NCBI GenBank assembly: GCA_029059965.1
Contig: JAIDUY010000181.1
Coordinates: 1-11,264, forward strand
Source: Muribaculaceae bacterium
Lineage (GTDB): Bacteria; Bacteroidota; Bacteroidia; Bacteroidales; Muribaculaceae
Reading direction: 5' to 3'
Length of the DNA: 11,264 nt
In this document: positions 1 to 8,400 of the stretch, one piece after another
Position numbering within the stretch: the first letter of the stretch is position 1
How the letters are laid out: the number at the start of each line of letters is the position of its first letter
Notes under the pieces: generated by a model
The model's database searches: none
What the model was told of the DNA's origin: nothing
What the model saw: only the letters and a program-made list of their open reading frames with translations
Program-made: the position numbers and the translations under genes

Positions 1-1
1 T

Positions 2-538
2 CATTATGCCCTCGCGGAGAGGGGCGAGTACGGTATCCTCGCGGGAGCCGCCGACAAGCTGGCGGATGTTGGCGCGCACGGTCACGCGGGCCTTGGCTAT
101 CAGCTGGATGCCGTCCTTGGCCACCGCGGTGACGGGAGGAGTGTCGATGACCTTGGGATTCACACTCATCTGCACGGCCTGGAAGACGTCGCGGCCGGCG
201 AGGTCGATAGCTGTGGCCATCTTGAAGCCGAGGTCGATGTTGGCCTTGGATGCCGACACGAGGGCGTGGACGACGCGCTCGACATTGCCGCCGGCAAGGT
301 AGTGCGCCTCGAGGTCGTCGCGGTTCACGTCATGCAGTCCGGCCTTGTGGGCCTCGATGAGGGCGCGCACGATGACGCCCGGAGGCACCTGGCGTATGCG
401 CATCAGCACGAGCTGGAGCAGCGACACCTTCACGCCGCTCACGCGGGCGGAAATCCACAGGAAGAAGGGACAGTAGTAGAAGAACACAATCAGCACCACG
501 ACTGCCAGCGCGATGATGAGGATGATTGTCAGTTTCAT
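2..538 (-). CDS. floA: Flotillin-like protein FloA, 3'-truncated by window edge
   Basis: This is the N-terminal 179 residues of a flotillin-like protein of the FloA/UPF0365 family (usual length about 330), which forms membrane-associated oligomers marking functional membrane microdomains. Translated from ATG at 536-538, it opens with [20 protein letters not shown], a hydrophobic membrane anchor, followed by YYCPFFLW. The family hallmarks come next in order: [22 protein letters not shown] (about 47-68, shown in the family as the conserved start of the soluble domain), [20 protein letters not shown], then [19 protein letters not shown] and [20 protein letters not shown], then QLVGG near residue 161. 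The coiled-coil C-terminal half is outside the window. No other in-frame start lies close upstream and no Shine-Dalgarno sequence is visible, as is usual in Bacteroidetes. It sits 49 bases after the TPR/PD40 gene with no terminator between, so co-transcription is likely. The last residues before the edge depart from the family pattern (see findings). Confidence 0.93.
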   Translation of the reverse strand, partial: MKLTIILIIALAVVVLIVFFYYCPFFLWISARVSGVKVSLLQLVLMRIRQVPPGVIVRALIEAHKAGLHDVNRDDLEAHYLAGGNVERVVHALVSASKANIDLGFKMATAIDLAGRDVFQAVQMSVNPKVIDTPPVTAVAKDGIQLIAKARVTVRANIRQLVGGSREDTVLAPLREGIM

Positions 539-587
539 ATGGTCGGGAAATGATTGATTTATCGGTTCGGAATGCCGGAGAGAGTAG

Positions 588-2024
588 TCAGCGGAGTTCG
601 GAGCGGATGACGCGGTTGCGGGCGGAGGCTATGTCGCGTCTCATGCGGGCGCTCTCGGCCTCGCCGGACAGGATTTCGGATGCCACGCTGCGGTCGCCTC
701 CGGCGTAGCGCCCGCGCAGCTTGTCCACTTTCTCGAGGTGGCGGCGCAGTGCTGCCTCGGCGCTGAGAAGTTCGACCATGGCCGAGCGTGCCTGCGGATT
801 GCTGAAGTCGTCGAGCGAGGTGAAGACGCGGCCGTCGCCCATGTCAAGCACGAAGGAGGTGGTGCCTCCGCGCGTGCCGTGCTCGCGGCGGGCGGGCATA
901 CGCTCGCTCAGTACGGCGGCGGCATCGGTGTCGGGGCGCTGCGTCAGGGCTATGTTGTCGATGCGTGCCAGCGACTTGAGGTCGGGGTCGTCGGCTGCGA
1001 CATTGATGCGCATGGCCGAGGGAACGAAGACGTAGACTGTCACCGAGTCGGCAATCTGATTGCGGTCGGTGGCCCACCAGCCCAGTCCGCTCACCTCGTC
1101 GATGGCCAGCATGTAGTCGTCGAAAGGCGAGTTGTAGGGCATGCCCACGTTCTGGGGCTGGAAGTATTCGGTGCCGTTGTCGCCGTCATCGCGGCGGGTC
1201 ATGAAGATGTCGTAGCCTCCGAGGCTTCCCTCGCCGTCGGCTGCGAAGTAGAGGGTCATGCCGTCGGGCATGAGGAAGGGATAGGCTGCGTTGCCGCCCT
1301 GACCGAGGGCGCTGTCAAGAGGTCCGGCTCCGTCGGGGGTGCCGTCGTCGAGAATGTCGGCGCCATAGAGCTCATAGACTCCGGCCGAGTCGGTGGCTGC
1401 CCATAGCAGTTCCGAGCCGTTTTCGGGCATATAGGCTGGCAGGGTGGCGGCGTCGGCGCCGATACGGCGGTCGACGGCGTCGGCAGGCAGGATTCGTCCG
1501 GCCTGACTGCTGAGGCGGTAGGCGGCGAAAAATTCGGTGCGGGGCACGACGATGCTGTCGAGAATCTCTATGCGTTCCACGCGGGCAAGCATGTTGCGCA
1601 TCTGCACGGTCTGCGTGCCCAGTGCCTCGAGCTTGTCGGGCACGGGGCGGCGGTTGCGGCTCAGGCGGCTGCGCCAGGAGTCGAGATGTTCGGAGGCGGC
1701 GTCGGGGTCGTAGTCGGCGAGGGCCAGGCGAGCCAAAAAGCCGTAAGCGTCGGTTGCGCCGCGGCGGGCGGCGGTAGCAAGCGGTTCGCGGGCCTCCTCA
1801 AGGCGTCCGGCTTCGAAAAGAGCGCTCCCGAGGCGCAGGTTGGCGTCGGCGCTGCGTGGACTGCGGCGCACGGCTGCGCGGAGGCTTTCGATGGCGGCCT
1901 CGACGCTGTCGGCCGGCTGCTCGTCCGCGGCAAAGGCGGGCATGAAGCCGCCGAGGACTATGGCGGTCGCCGCAGCCAGGCGGACTATGGTGTGGCGGAG
2001 GGTTGCAGTGCTCAGGTATTGCAT
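588..2024 (-). CDS. Exported TPR and PD40 beta-propeller repeat protein
   Basis: This encodes a 478-residue protein of unproven function, predicted to be periplasmic. Residues 1-32 form a signal peptide with a basic start, a hydrophobic core ([13 protein letters not shown]) and a likely cut after AFA; there is no cysteine lipobox. Residues about 40-116 look like tetratricopeptide repeats, with patterns such as [18 protein letters not shown] and [19 protein letters not shown]. Residues about 195-325 carry PD40/TolB-like propeller blades: [20 protein letters not shown], then [19 protein letters not shown] plus GGYDIFM, then [19 protein letters not shown]. The last 65 residues are charged and probably helical or coiled coil. 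Similar TPR plus PD40 arrangements occur in Bacteroidetes envelope proteins such as PorE/SprE-type proteins, but those usually end in an OmpA-like peptidoglycan-binding domain, absent here. The ATG at 2022-2024 is supported by the signal peptide. The gene has a candidate promoter 47 bases upstream and leads into floA. A structural or protein-interaction role is an inference. Confidence 0.9.
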   Translation of the reverse strand: MQYLSTATLRHTIVRLAAATAIVLGGFMPAFAADEQPADSVEAAIESLRAAVRRSPRSADANLRLGSALFEAGRLEEAREPLATAARRGATDAYGFLARLALADYDPDAASEHLDSWRSRLSRNRRPVPDKLEALGTQTVQMRNMLARVERIEILDSIVVPRTEFFAAYRLSSQAGRILPADAVDRRIGADAATLPAYMPENGSELLWAATDSAGVYELYGADILDDGTPDGAGPLDSALGQGGNAAYPFLMPDGMTLYFAADGEGSLGGYDIFMTRRDDGDNGTEYFQPQNVGMPYNSPFDDYMLAIDEVSGLGWWATDRNQIADSVTVYVFVPSAMRINVAADDPDLKSLARIDNIALTQRPDTDAAAVLSERMPARREHGTRGGTTSFVLDMGDGRVFTSLDDFSNPQARSAMVELLSAEAALRRHLEKVDKLRGRYAGGDRSVASEILSGEAESARMRRDIASARNRVIRSELR

Positions 2025-2071
2025 TCTTCGTTCAGTTCGGTTGGGTGCGGGCGGTTTGCCCTAATTTCGCA

Positions 2072-2079
2072 CAAATATA
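2072..2079 (-). promoter_or_regulatory. Candidate Bacteroidetes -7 box for the TPR/PD40-floA unit
   Basis: Read on the minus strand this is TATATTTG, an exact match to the Bacteroidetes sigma-ABfr -7 consensus TAnnTTTG. It lies 47 bases upstream of the start codon at 2024, which would give a 5' leader of roughly 40 bases. It also sits just downstream of the terminator of the preceding gene, as expected for a new transcription unit. I found no convincing -33 TTTG element 19-21 bases upstream, so the call is moderate. Confidence 0.55.
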
Positions 2080-2114
2080 GCGATTTTTGGGGAACGGAGC
2101 CTTATAGTGAAGCC

Positions 2115-2155
2115 AAAAAAAAGCGGGCGTCTGCCATTTTCGGCAACGCCCGCTT
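2115..2155 (-). terminator. Strong intrinsic terminator of the secreted-protein gene
   Basis: On the minus strand the perfect 10-base arms AAGCGGGCGT (2155-2146) and its complement (2130-2121) enclose a loop. Within that loop TGCC/GGCA (2145-2142 with 2135-2132) can extend the hairpin around GAAAAT. The hairpin runs directly into an eight-base T tract (complement of 2122-2115). It lies 46 bases past the stop at 2202, so it ends transcription of the secreted multidomain protein and insulates the TPR/PD40-floA unit. Confidence 0.92.
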
Positions 2156-2201
2156 CTGAAGCTTGTCTGTCCCGTCCCTCAGGACTGGGTGGCAGGAATG
2201 T

Positions 2202-5200
2202 TTAGCGCACTGTAACTTTGGTGCTTACGCCGTTGCGAACACGGATATAGACACCCGTGCCGAGTCGGTCGGCGGGAACCTCTATGCCCTGAAGGTTGTA
2301 GTAGCGGTCCGATGCGTCGGCATTGTCAACGGTCACCGATTCGATGCCCGAACGCATCACGCTGACACTCACCGTCTCGCCGCGGCCAACGCCGTGGTTG
2401 AACACCGGAAGCACGGTGTAGTTGTAGCTGAACTCGCCGGCGCCCTCGTCGGGAAGTGTGTCGGTGTAGCTCGTCCCGTTCACGGGAGCTTCGGTCAGCA
2501 TCACGCCGTCGCGCATGATGTGGTAGCCCTCGACGGCGAGGTCGGCGGGCAGCTCGGGCATGCCCTCATAGCTGATGTCGTCGATGTAGAGAGCGCAGGT
2601 GTAGTAGCCGGTGTGGCGGATGGCGAAGTGCTTGGCGCCTTCGGGGAGAGCGACTTTGAAGAGCGTCCATGTCTCGGGAACCTCGCCGTTGGCCGGATAG
2701 TTCTCGACCGACAGGATGTTGCCGTCGGGGAAGTCGGCAAGGCCGTTGCCGCCCGTGGAGTAGCGGACCTCGAATGCCTCGGGCCAGGCGATGCTGAAGC
2801 TCTTGGCCCAGAAGCTCACCGTCTGCGCGCGGCCCGACAGTTCGGGCGAAACCAGCCAGTTGTCATTGTCGTCGTAGTAGGCGGTCGGGGCAAGCATGAA
2901 GCTGTCGCCGCTGTGAGGCTCGGCGTCCTGCCAGTAGTTCTCGGTCACCTGTGCGGCAACGCGGTTGAAGAGCTGGAAGGCCATGGGCGCGGTCTGATAG
3001 GGGTTGTAGAGCTCGTAGAACACGTTGATGGTGCGTGCCTTGTCGACATCGTGTACAGTCCAGCCGCCGCAGCCGCTGATGCTCATCGGAGTGTAGGAGG
3101 GGTTCTCGAAGTCCTCGAATATCTGACGGGGTTCGGGAGTGTCGAATACGGGAGCGTTCCACTGCAGCGTCACTTCGGTGCCGTCGTCATTGGCGCTGCC
3201 GTTCAGGGCGCTGATGCCGGGGAACGACGGATACTGCACCGCGATGGTGCATACGGCGTCGTTGTTGTCGGTCAGATTGTCGCCCGCGGCCACGGCAGTC
3301 ATGCGGACGGAGAGTTCGTCGGGAGCGTCGTAGGGAACGGTATAGGCGAATTCGACGTCGCCGAAGCTGTCGGGAGCCATGACGCCGAGTTCCTTGGTGT
3401 CGACGGTTACGTCGTTGATGTTAAGCTCGACGCGGCTGTCGGCGGCCAGCAGGCCCTGGTTGTGGACGCGGGCCTTGAGGGTCACGGTCTCGCCGGGAGC
3501 GGTGCGCGCTGCCGAGGTCGAGGCGCTGACTATGCGCAGGTCAGTGTCGGCGAGGTCGCGCACGGTCACGTAGTCGAGGGGCACGCTCCACACGTGGGCG
3601 TCGTCGTTGTGGGTGGCTGTCAGGCGAATCTCGAAGCTCACGGCACCGGCGGCCTTGTATTCGCTCAGCGGTATGCGGGCCACGGTCCAGCCCTCGGTGG
3701 GCTCGGCGGAGAGGTCGATGCTCTTCACGATTTCGAGGTCACCCTTGCCGGCGGCTACAAGCACGTCGATGGTGCTGCCCTGTCCCTGATAGCGGAACTC
3801 GAGCACGGGGGCGGCGGCCTGCGAGATGTCGGTGCGCACGGACATAAGGCCGACCATGACGTCCTTGTCCATAGGCAGCCAGTACCAGAAGCCGTTGTCG
3901 CCGTCGAACGAGGTCAGAGGTTCGGGGGCCTCGGGGTCGTCGGGGTCGATGAGCGAGGAGAAGTAGTTGTCGTTGACGGTGCCGTACTGCTGGCCGGAGG
4001 CGCTTGTATGCGGGTCGAGACACCATACTCCCTCGTAGATGCCGTTGCCGAAGGACTCGGTGAAGGGCATGGCGTCGGGAGTGCCGACAACCACGATGTT
4101 AGACGAGGTCTCGGTCGAGTAGTTCTCCTCATATCCTGCCGTAACCTGATAGGCCACGAAGTCCTGGCCCTGCAGCTCGGGGAAATTCAGTGTCGCCGTC
4201 GTGGCGGAGGTCTGTCCGATGGCGGGGTCGGTGTAGTTGCCGAAAGCATCGAAGATGTAGTATGTCACAGCCTCGGGGTCGACATAGCCGCCGTTCTCGC
4301 CGGTTTCGCCGACGGCGTCCCAGCTAAGAACGGCGCCGCTGTAGTCGTCCTTGCTTTCAAGGCGCACGTTGGTAGGTGCCAGGGGTGTGTCCTTGCCGCA
4401 GAAAATCGACTTGTACTCGACCATGTCGCCGGCTTTCTCACCGACGTAGGCCACGCCGGTGAAGCGGTTGTTGAAGCCCTGGTACATCTCGACGTCCTCG
4501 ATGGTGATGGTCTGGCCGGGAGCGACGTCCTCGTAAGTGAACTTGTCGACGCCCCACCGCGAGGTAATCTCGACCTTGGTGATTTCGGTCAGGTCGGCGC
4601 CGCTCTTGGTCTTGGTGGGCGCCACGTATGTCACGGTGGCGCTGAGTCCGCCCTTGGGCGCGAGAACCCAGCTGAGCTCGCCGGCGGCGGGCGGGTCGAT
4701 GTTGACCACTTCACCTGCGGCGACGCCGATGTTGTAGAGCTTCACGGCGCCCTTCTGAGCCTTGGTGGTGATGCAGTGGAAGCCGATGTACCAGTAGCCG
4801 TCCTCGGGGATGGCGCAGTTGTACTCGTAGGTCGTGGTGTTCTTTTCGGTGAATGTGGTGGCGGGAACGATTTCGGCTGTCATGCCCTCGGCGGTGGGAG
4901 TCTTGCCGAGCTTGACCTCCATGCTCACACCTGTCGCGCCCGAGCCCATGAAGCCCAGGTCGAAGCTCACCTTGTAGTTGCCCGCTGCCATGTGCACGGG
5001 CATGGTGATGAGCCAGTCGTCGTTGACTTCAATGTCTTTGGACGCCTCGGGTGCCATGCAGGCCGAGTAGTCGTTGACGGCGCACAGCTTCCACGAGCGG
5101 CCGTCGCCGTTGGCGTTGATGAGGGTATAGTTGGCCACGATGAAGCCCTTGTCGGGACTGTTTTTGCCGAGCTGATGCGTGAACGGCACTTCGACTGCGT

Positions 5201-5369
5201 TTTCGGGAGCCTCGGCGGGAGCCGGAGTCACGACGGCTCCGACGTCGGCGGAAGTGCGGCCGAACTGGCGCAGGCCGGCGGCCGTGGGCGTGATGCTCCG
5301 AGGGTTTTCGGCGTATGCTCCGATGGCTGCAGCTGCGAGTGCAAGAATACAGAATAGAGTTTGTTTCAT
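2202..5369 (-). CDS. Secreted multidomain protein: jelly-roll (choice-of-anchor J), FN3, CARDB, T9SS-like C-terminal tail
   Basis: This encodes a 1055-residue secreted protein, probably cell-surface or extracellular. I chose the ATG at 5367-5369 because it begins a clean signal peptide (MKQTLFCILALAAAAIGAYA, cut before ENPR); an ATG 18 codons upstream would add a non-signal extension overlapping the sprA terminator region. Domains in order: an N-terminal jelly-roll-like domain (about 55-240, with DDWLITMPVHMAAGNYKVSF); an Ig/FN3 region, clearest at 328-425 (TNVRLESKDDYSGAVLSWDA); a second jelly-roll domain (430-604); a CARDB-like domain (606-710, VTLKARVHNQG); a short FN3 stretch; a well-preserved choice-of-anchor J/cleaved-adhesin domain (750-932, EDFENP, NWLVSPELSG, CALYIDDISYEG); an FN3-like segment; and a C-terminal tail (about 1004-1055) with YYNLQGIEV, GTGVYIRVRNG and KVTVR. 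The tail resembles T9SS type A sorting domains or their short Bacteroidales variants. I see no catalytic domain. It lies 63 bases after sprA and is closed by a strong terminator. A role in adhesion or glycan binding is an inference. Confidence 0.9.
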   Translation of the reverse strand: MKQTLFCILALAAAAIGAYAENPRSITPTAAGLRQFGRTSADVGAVVTPAPAEAPENAVEVPFTHQLGKNSPDKGFIVANYTLINANGDGRSWKLCAVNDYSACMAPEASKDIEVNDDWLITMPVHMAAGNYKVSFDLGFMGSGATGVSMEVKLGKTPTAEGMTAEIVPATTFTEKNTTTYEYNCAIPEDGYWYIGFHCITTKAQKGAVKLYNIGVAAGEVVNIDPPAAGELSWVLAPKGGLSATVTYVAPTKTKSGADLTEITKVEITSRWGVDKFTYEDVAPGQTITIEDVEMYQGFNNRFTGVAYVGEKAGDMVEYKSIFCGKDTPLAPTNVRLESKDDYSGAVLSWDAVGETGENGGYVDPEAVTYYIFDAFGNYTDPAIGQTSATTATLNFPELQGQDFVAYQVTAGYEENYSTETSSNIVVVGTPDAMPFTESFGNGIYEGVWCLDPHTSASGQQYGTVNDNYFSSLIDPDDPEAPEPLTSFDGDNGFWYWLPMDKDVMVGLMSVRTDISQAAAPVLEFRYQGQGSTIDVLVAAGKGDLEIVKSIDLSAEPTEGWTVARIPLSEYKAAGAVSFEIRLTATHNDDAHVWSVPLDYVTVRDLADTDLRIVSASTSAARTAPGETVTLKARVHNQGLLAADSRVELNINDVTVDTKELGVMAPDSFGDVEFAYTVPYDAPDELSVRMTAVAAGDNLTDNNDAVCTIAVQYPSFPGISALNGSANDDGTEVTLQWNAPVFDTPEPRQIFEDFENPSYTPMSISGCGGWTVHDVDKARTINVFYELYNPYQTAPMAFQLFNRVAAQVTENYWQDAEPHSGDSFMLAPTAYYDDNDNWLVSPELSGRAQTVSFWAKSFSIAWPEAFEVRYSTGGNGLADFPDGNILSVENYPANGEVPETWTLFKVALPEGAKHFAIRHTGYYTCALYIDDISYEGMPELPADLAVEGYHIMRDGVMLTEAPVNGTSYTDTLPDEGAGEFSYNYTVLPVFNHGVGRGETVSVSVMRSGIESVTVDNADASDRYYNLQGIEVPADRLGTGVYIRVRNGVSTKVTVR

Positions 5370-5399
5370 AATATGATGATTGGTTAGTATATGGAAATG

Positions 5400-5421
5400 A
5401 AAAGGCGCCGGTTCCGGGGCC
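5400..5421 (-). terminator. Possible weak intrinsic terminator after sprA
   Basis: On the minus strand GGCCCCGG-AA-CCGGCGCC (5421-5404) folds into a G+C-rich hairpin with one C-C mismatch and a tight loop, followed by TTTTC. It begins 12 bases after the sprA stop codon. The short T tract and mismatch suggest partial termination. The next gene starts only 31 bases beyond it, and I see no TAnnTTTG box in between, so read-through from sprA may supply that gene. Confidence 0.5.
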
Positions 5422-5432
5422 AAGCCTCCGCA

Positions 5433-8400
5433 TCAACGTGCCAGCGAGAGGTTGAAGTTGAGGCCGTAGGATGTGTTGGTGGTGGGGTAGGAGCTCGTGG
5501 TGACGATGGGGGTGTTGACCTGATGGTCGAAGTAGGCGCTGATGGTCAGGCGCTTCGAGAGTATGTACTGTGCTGTGAAGTTGAGGCCGAAGGTGCGTGT
5601 GCCGCTGGTGGGCTGGGTGTAGGCGCCCTCGATGCGGCGTATGAGCGCCTGGTTGTTCTGGATGGATACGTCGGCGTTAAGGGTCAGGTCGTTGCTGACG
5701 CCCGTACCGCTGCCGCGCATCTTAAGCACGGTGTTGAAGCCCACGATTTTGTAGCCTAAGCCGAAGGTCATGCCTTTCGAGGCGGCCTCCACCACCTGAC
5801 CGGCGGCGCTGTTGAGGGTGACGGTGCGCTGGTCGCGGTACTCGGCCTTGATCTGCATCTCGTTCTTGAGGGTGACGTTGACGCCGATGAGCGGTGCGAA
5901 GCGCTCGGTGATGGCCACCGACGAGATGTTGAAGGGCGACGACGGCACGGGCTGGCCCGTGAGCTCGTCGAGGGTGAAGCCGAGGTCGCCCTCGGCGCTG
6001 AGCCAGTTGAGGTAGCTCGAGTAGGAGCCTACGGAGTAGGTACACTGGTAGGCATGGCTCAGTGTGAAGGTCTTGAAGATGTTGCGCATGTTGCCGAGGT
6101 TGATGAAGCCGTCGTAGCTTATGCGCCAGTTGGGGAGTACCGCCGAGAAATCGGGGAAGGGATTGAGGTACTGAGTCGCGGCCGAGGTGCCGGTGTAGGC
6201 CGACAGGAAGGCGGGGATGAGTACGTCCGACGAGGTCTCGGACACGGTGCCGACTTCGGGGTTGTAGGGCTGTCCGGCGTGGGGACTGCCTGTCATGAAG
6301 CCGTTGGCCGGATAGTCGAGGCCGGCATACTGCGCCTCGACGCGGTTGCGGATTTCGGGTATGTTGCCCAGGAAATTGCTGAAGGCCTCCGAGTAGTAGC
6401 CGTTGTCGGCGTGCGAGCTTCGCAGGGCCGTGGCGATGGCGCAGTGCGTCTTGGTATAGGTGCCGGAGTAGGTGGTCGGCATGTCGGCGTACATGAACTG
6501 CATCTGACGGTTGCGGTTGTCGGTGCGGTTGAACGTAAGCTGTACCTTGAAGCCTTTGAAGAGCTCGAGGTTGACCTCGATGTTGAGCTCGTTGGCCTGG
6601 CTCCATACAGCGGGCGAGGTCTGGCCGTCGTCGGTGATGAGCCAGCCGCGGTCGAGGGCGCGCTGCACGTAGCTCTCGTCGGTGAAGCCGAAGGCGAAGT
6701 CAAGACCCGGCGACATCGGGCCGGCCGAGCGCGTCTGGCCGAAGATGTTGCCTATGTCGGGACGGAACAGCGGCAGCGACAGCGAGCGCGTGTTGCGGTA
6801 GCGCACCGAAACGTTGCGCGGCGACAGCACGAAGCGCAGGGCATACTCGCCGATGTTGCGGGCGAGGCTGCGCTCGTCCTTGAGAATCTCGACGATGGTG
6901 AACTTGAGGTTGTCGTCCGAGCGTGTCAGAATCTCGACCGAGTTGGCGTCCTTGGCCTCGAAGCGCACGGGCACGGGCGTGCCGTCGGTGCGCGTGGCCG
7001 TTACCTTGACCTTGCGGTTGCGCAGGTTGTGACGGATGACGAGCGTCGTGTCGGGGCTCAGTCGGTAGGTGCGCTCGAACTTGCGAGCCTTCTTTGGCGC
7101 CGTGTTGGTCGGGCGGGTGTTGGCGAAGCGCTTGGTGACGTCCTTGAACAGAGGCACCTTGTTGTAGAGGGTCTCGAAGTTGATGCGTCCGTCGGCGTTC
7201 CATACGGCCTGGTTGGCGATGGAGTTGCCCATGCGGATACCGTCGATGGTGGCGCCGCGGTCCCAGCGGTAGGTGGCGTTGTAGCTCACGTTGCCCGTCA
7301 GGTAGTCAAGGAAGGCTATTTTGGAGAATGGCGCCTTGTACTGGCCGGTGAAGGTCTGGTTGTAGCTCCAGGGCGTGCCCATGGAGCGCAGGCTCTGCCA
7401 TACGGTGTCCTTCCACTCGCGGTATTCGTCGGGGAAGAGGCGGCGGTTGACGGCGCCGACGGTCTCCTCGATGCGGGCCGAGGTGTTCGAGTTGAAGCTC
7501 AGCGACAGCGACTTGGTGAGGTTCCAAGTCAGCGACAGCTGGCGGTCCCACAGCCAGTTCTTGCTCACCGACACGGGCAGCTGGAACATGACGTCGGTCT
7601 CGGAGCGCGTCTGCTGCTCGTAGTAGTAGCGGCTCATCGATGTCATGAACGATATGTTGTTTGGCAGCCACTGCAGCTCCCAGTCGCGCAGGAAGCGGGC
7701 GTTCTTGCTCTTGGACTTCAGGCCGCCGAAAGGTTTGAAGGGCTTGATGTAGGGCGTGTAGCTGTATGCCAGCGAGCCGCGGTAGTCGTTGGTATTCTCG
7801 TACTCGGTGGTGGGGTCTTTCTTGTTCTGTTTGGTGAAGGAGAAGTTGAAAGTGAAGTTCGCCGGATCCCAGGGCATGGGGCGCTTGCTGCGGACGTCGA
7901 ACTTGAGTCCCGAGATGGAGAAGTTCTGTATGGTAGTCTGCTGCACGGCGTAGGCGTTGATGGAGTCGCGCTCGGCGTCGGTGGCGCAGTCCTCAAGGGC
8001 GTCGTGCATGGTCACGTCCTGGTCCAGGGGGTTATATTTGGGCGTGGTGGTCTCGCGGGTGACGGAGTAGTATATCGGTGCCTTGAGCTTGGCGGCTTCG
8101 GGGAGGAAGCGGCCGAGGTCGGCCTGCACGGCGACGTTGTACTGGTGGTAGTCGTCCATGCGGCGCTCGTTGAGGCTCTGGTCCACGCCGCCGAAGCCGG
8201 CGGTCTCGATGTGCGCGCCCATGTTGAGTGTGGCTATGTCGCTCATGTTCAGTGTGGCGTTGGCCTTGGCAGCCCAGCCGCCCGACTCGTTGAAGTCTGT
8301 CACCTTGAGCTCGTTGACCCACACGATGCCGTCTTTGGTGGTGGGTGAGTTGTTGCGCACGCCGATTAGGATGACGCGCACGTCGCTCAGCGAGGGGTTG

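Noticed and set aside
738..1406. A 222-codon plus-strand open frame within the TPR/PD40 gene
   Set aside because: It is antisense to a convincing exported repeat protein and has the composition of a shadow frame.
2163..5357. A 1064-codon plus-strand open frame covering almost the entire secreted-protein gene
   Set aside because: It is antisense to a gene with a signal peptide and recognisable domains. The translation is a monotonous Val/Gly/Ala/His/Asp mixture without domains. Avoidance of TTA, CTA and TCA codons in the G+C-rich real gene explains the lack of stops.
5370..5423. Upstream ATG at 5421-5423 as start of the secreted protein
   Set aside because: The extra 18 residues (MAPEPAPFHFHILTNHHI) would precede and spoil a typical signal peptide, and the extension overlaps the hairpin after sprA.
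6054..8348. A 764-codon plus-strand open frame antisense to sprA
   Set aside because: It has the same Val/Gly/Ala-rich shadow composition, lies wholly within conserved sprA coding sequence, and shows no promoter or domain.
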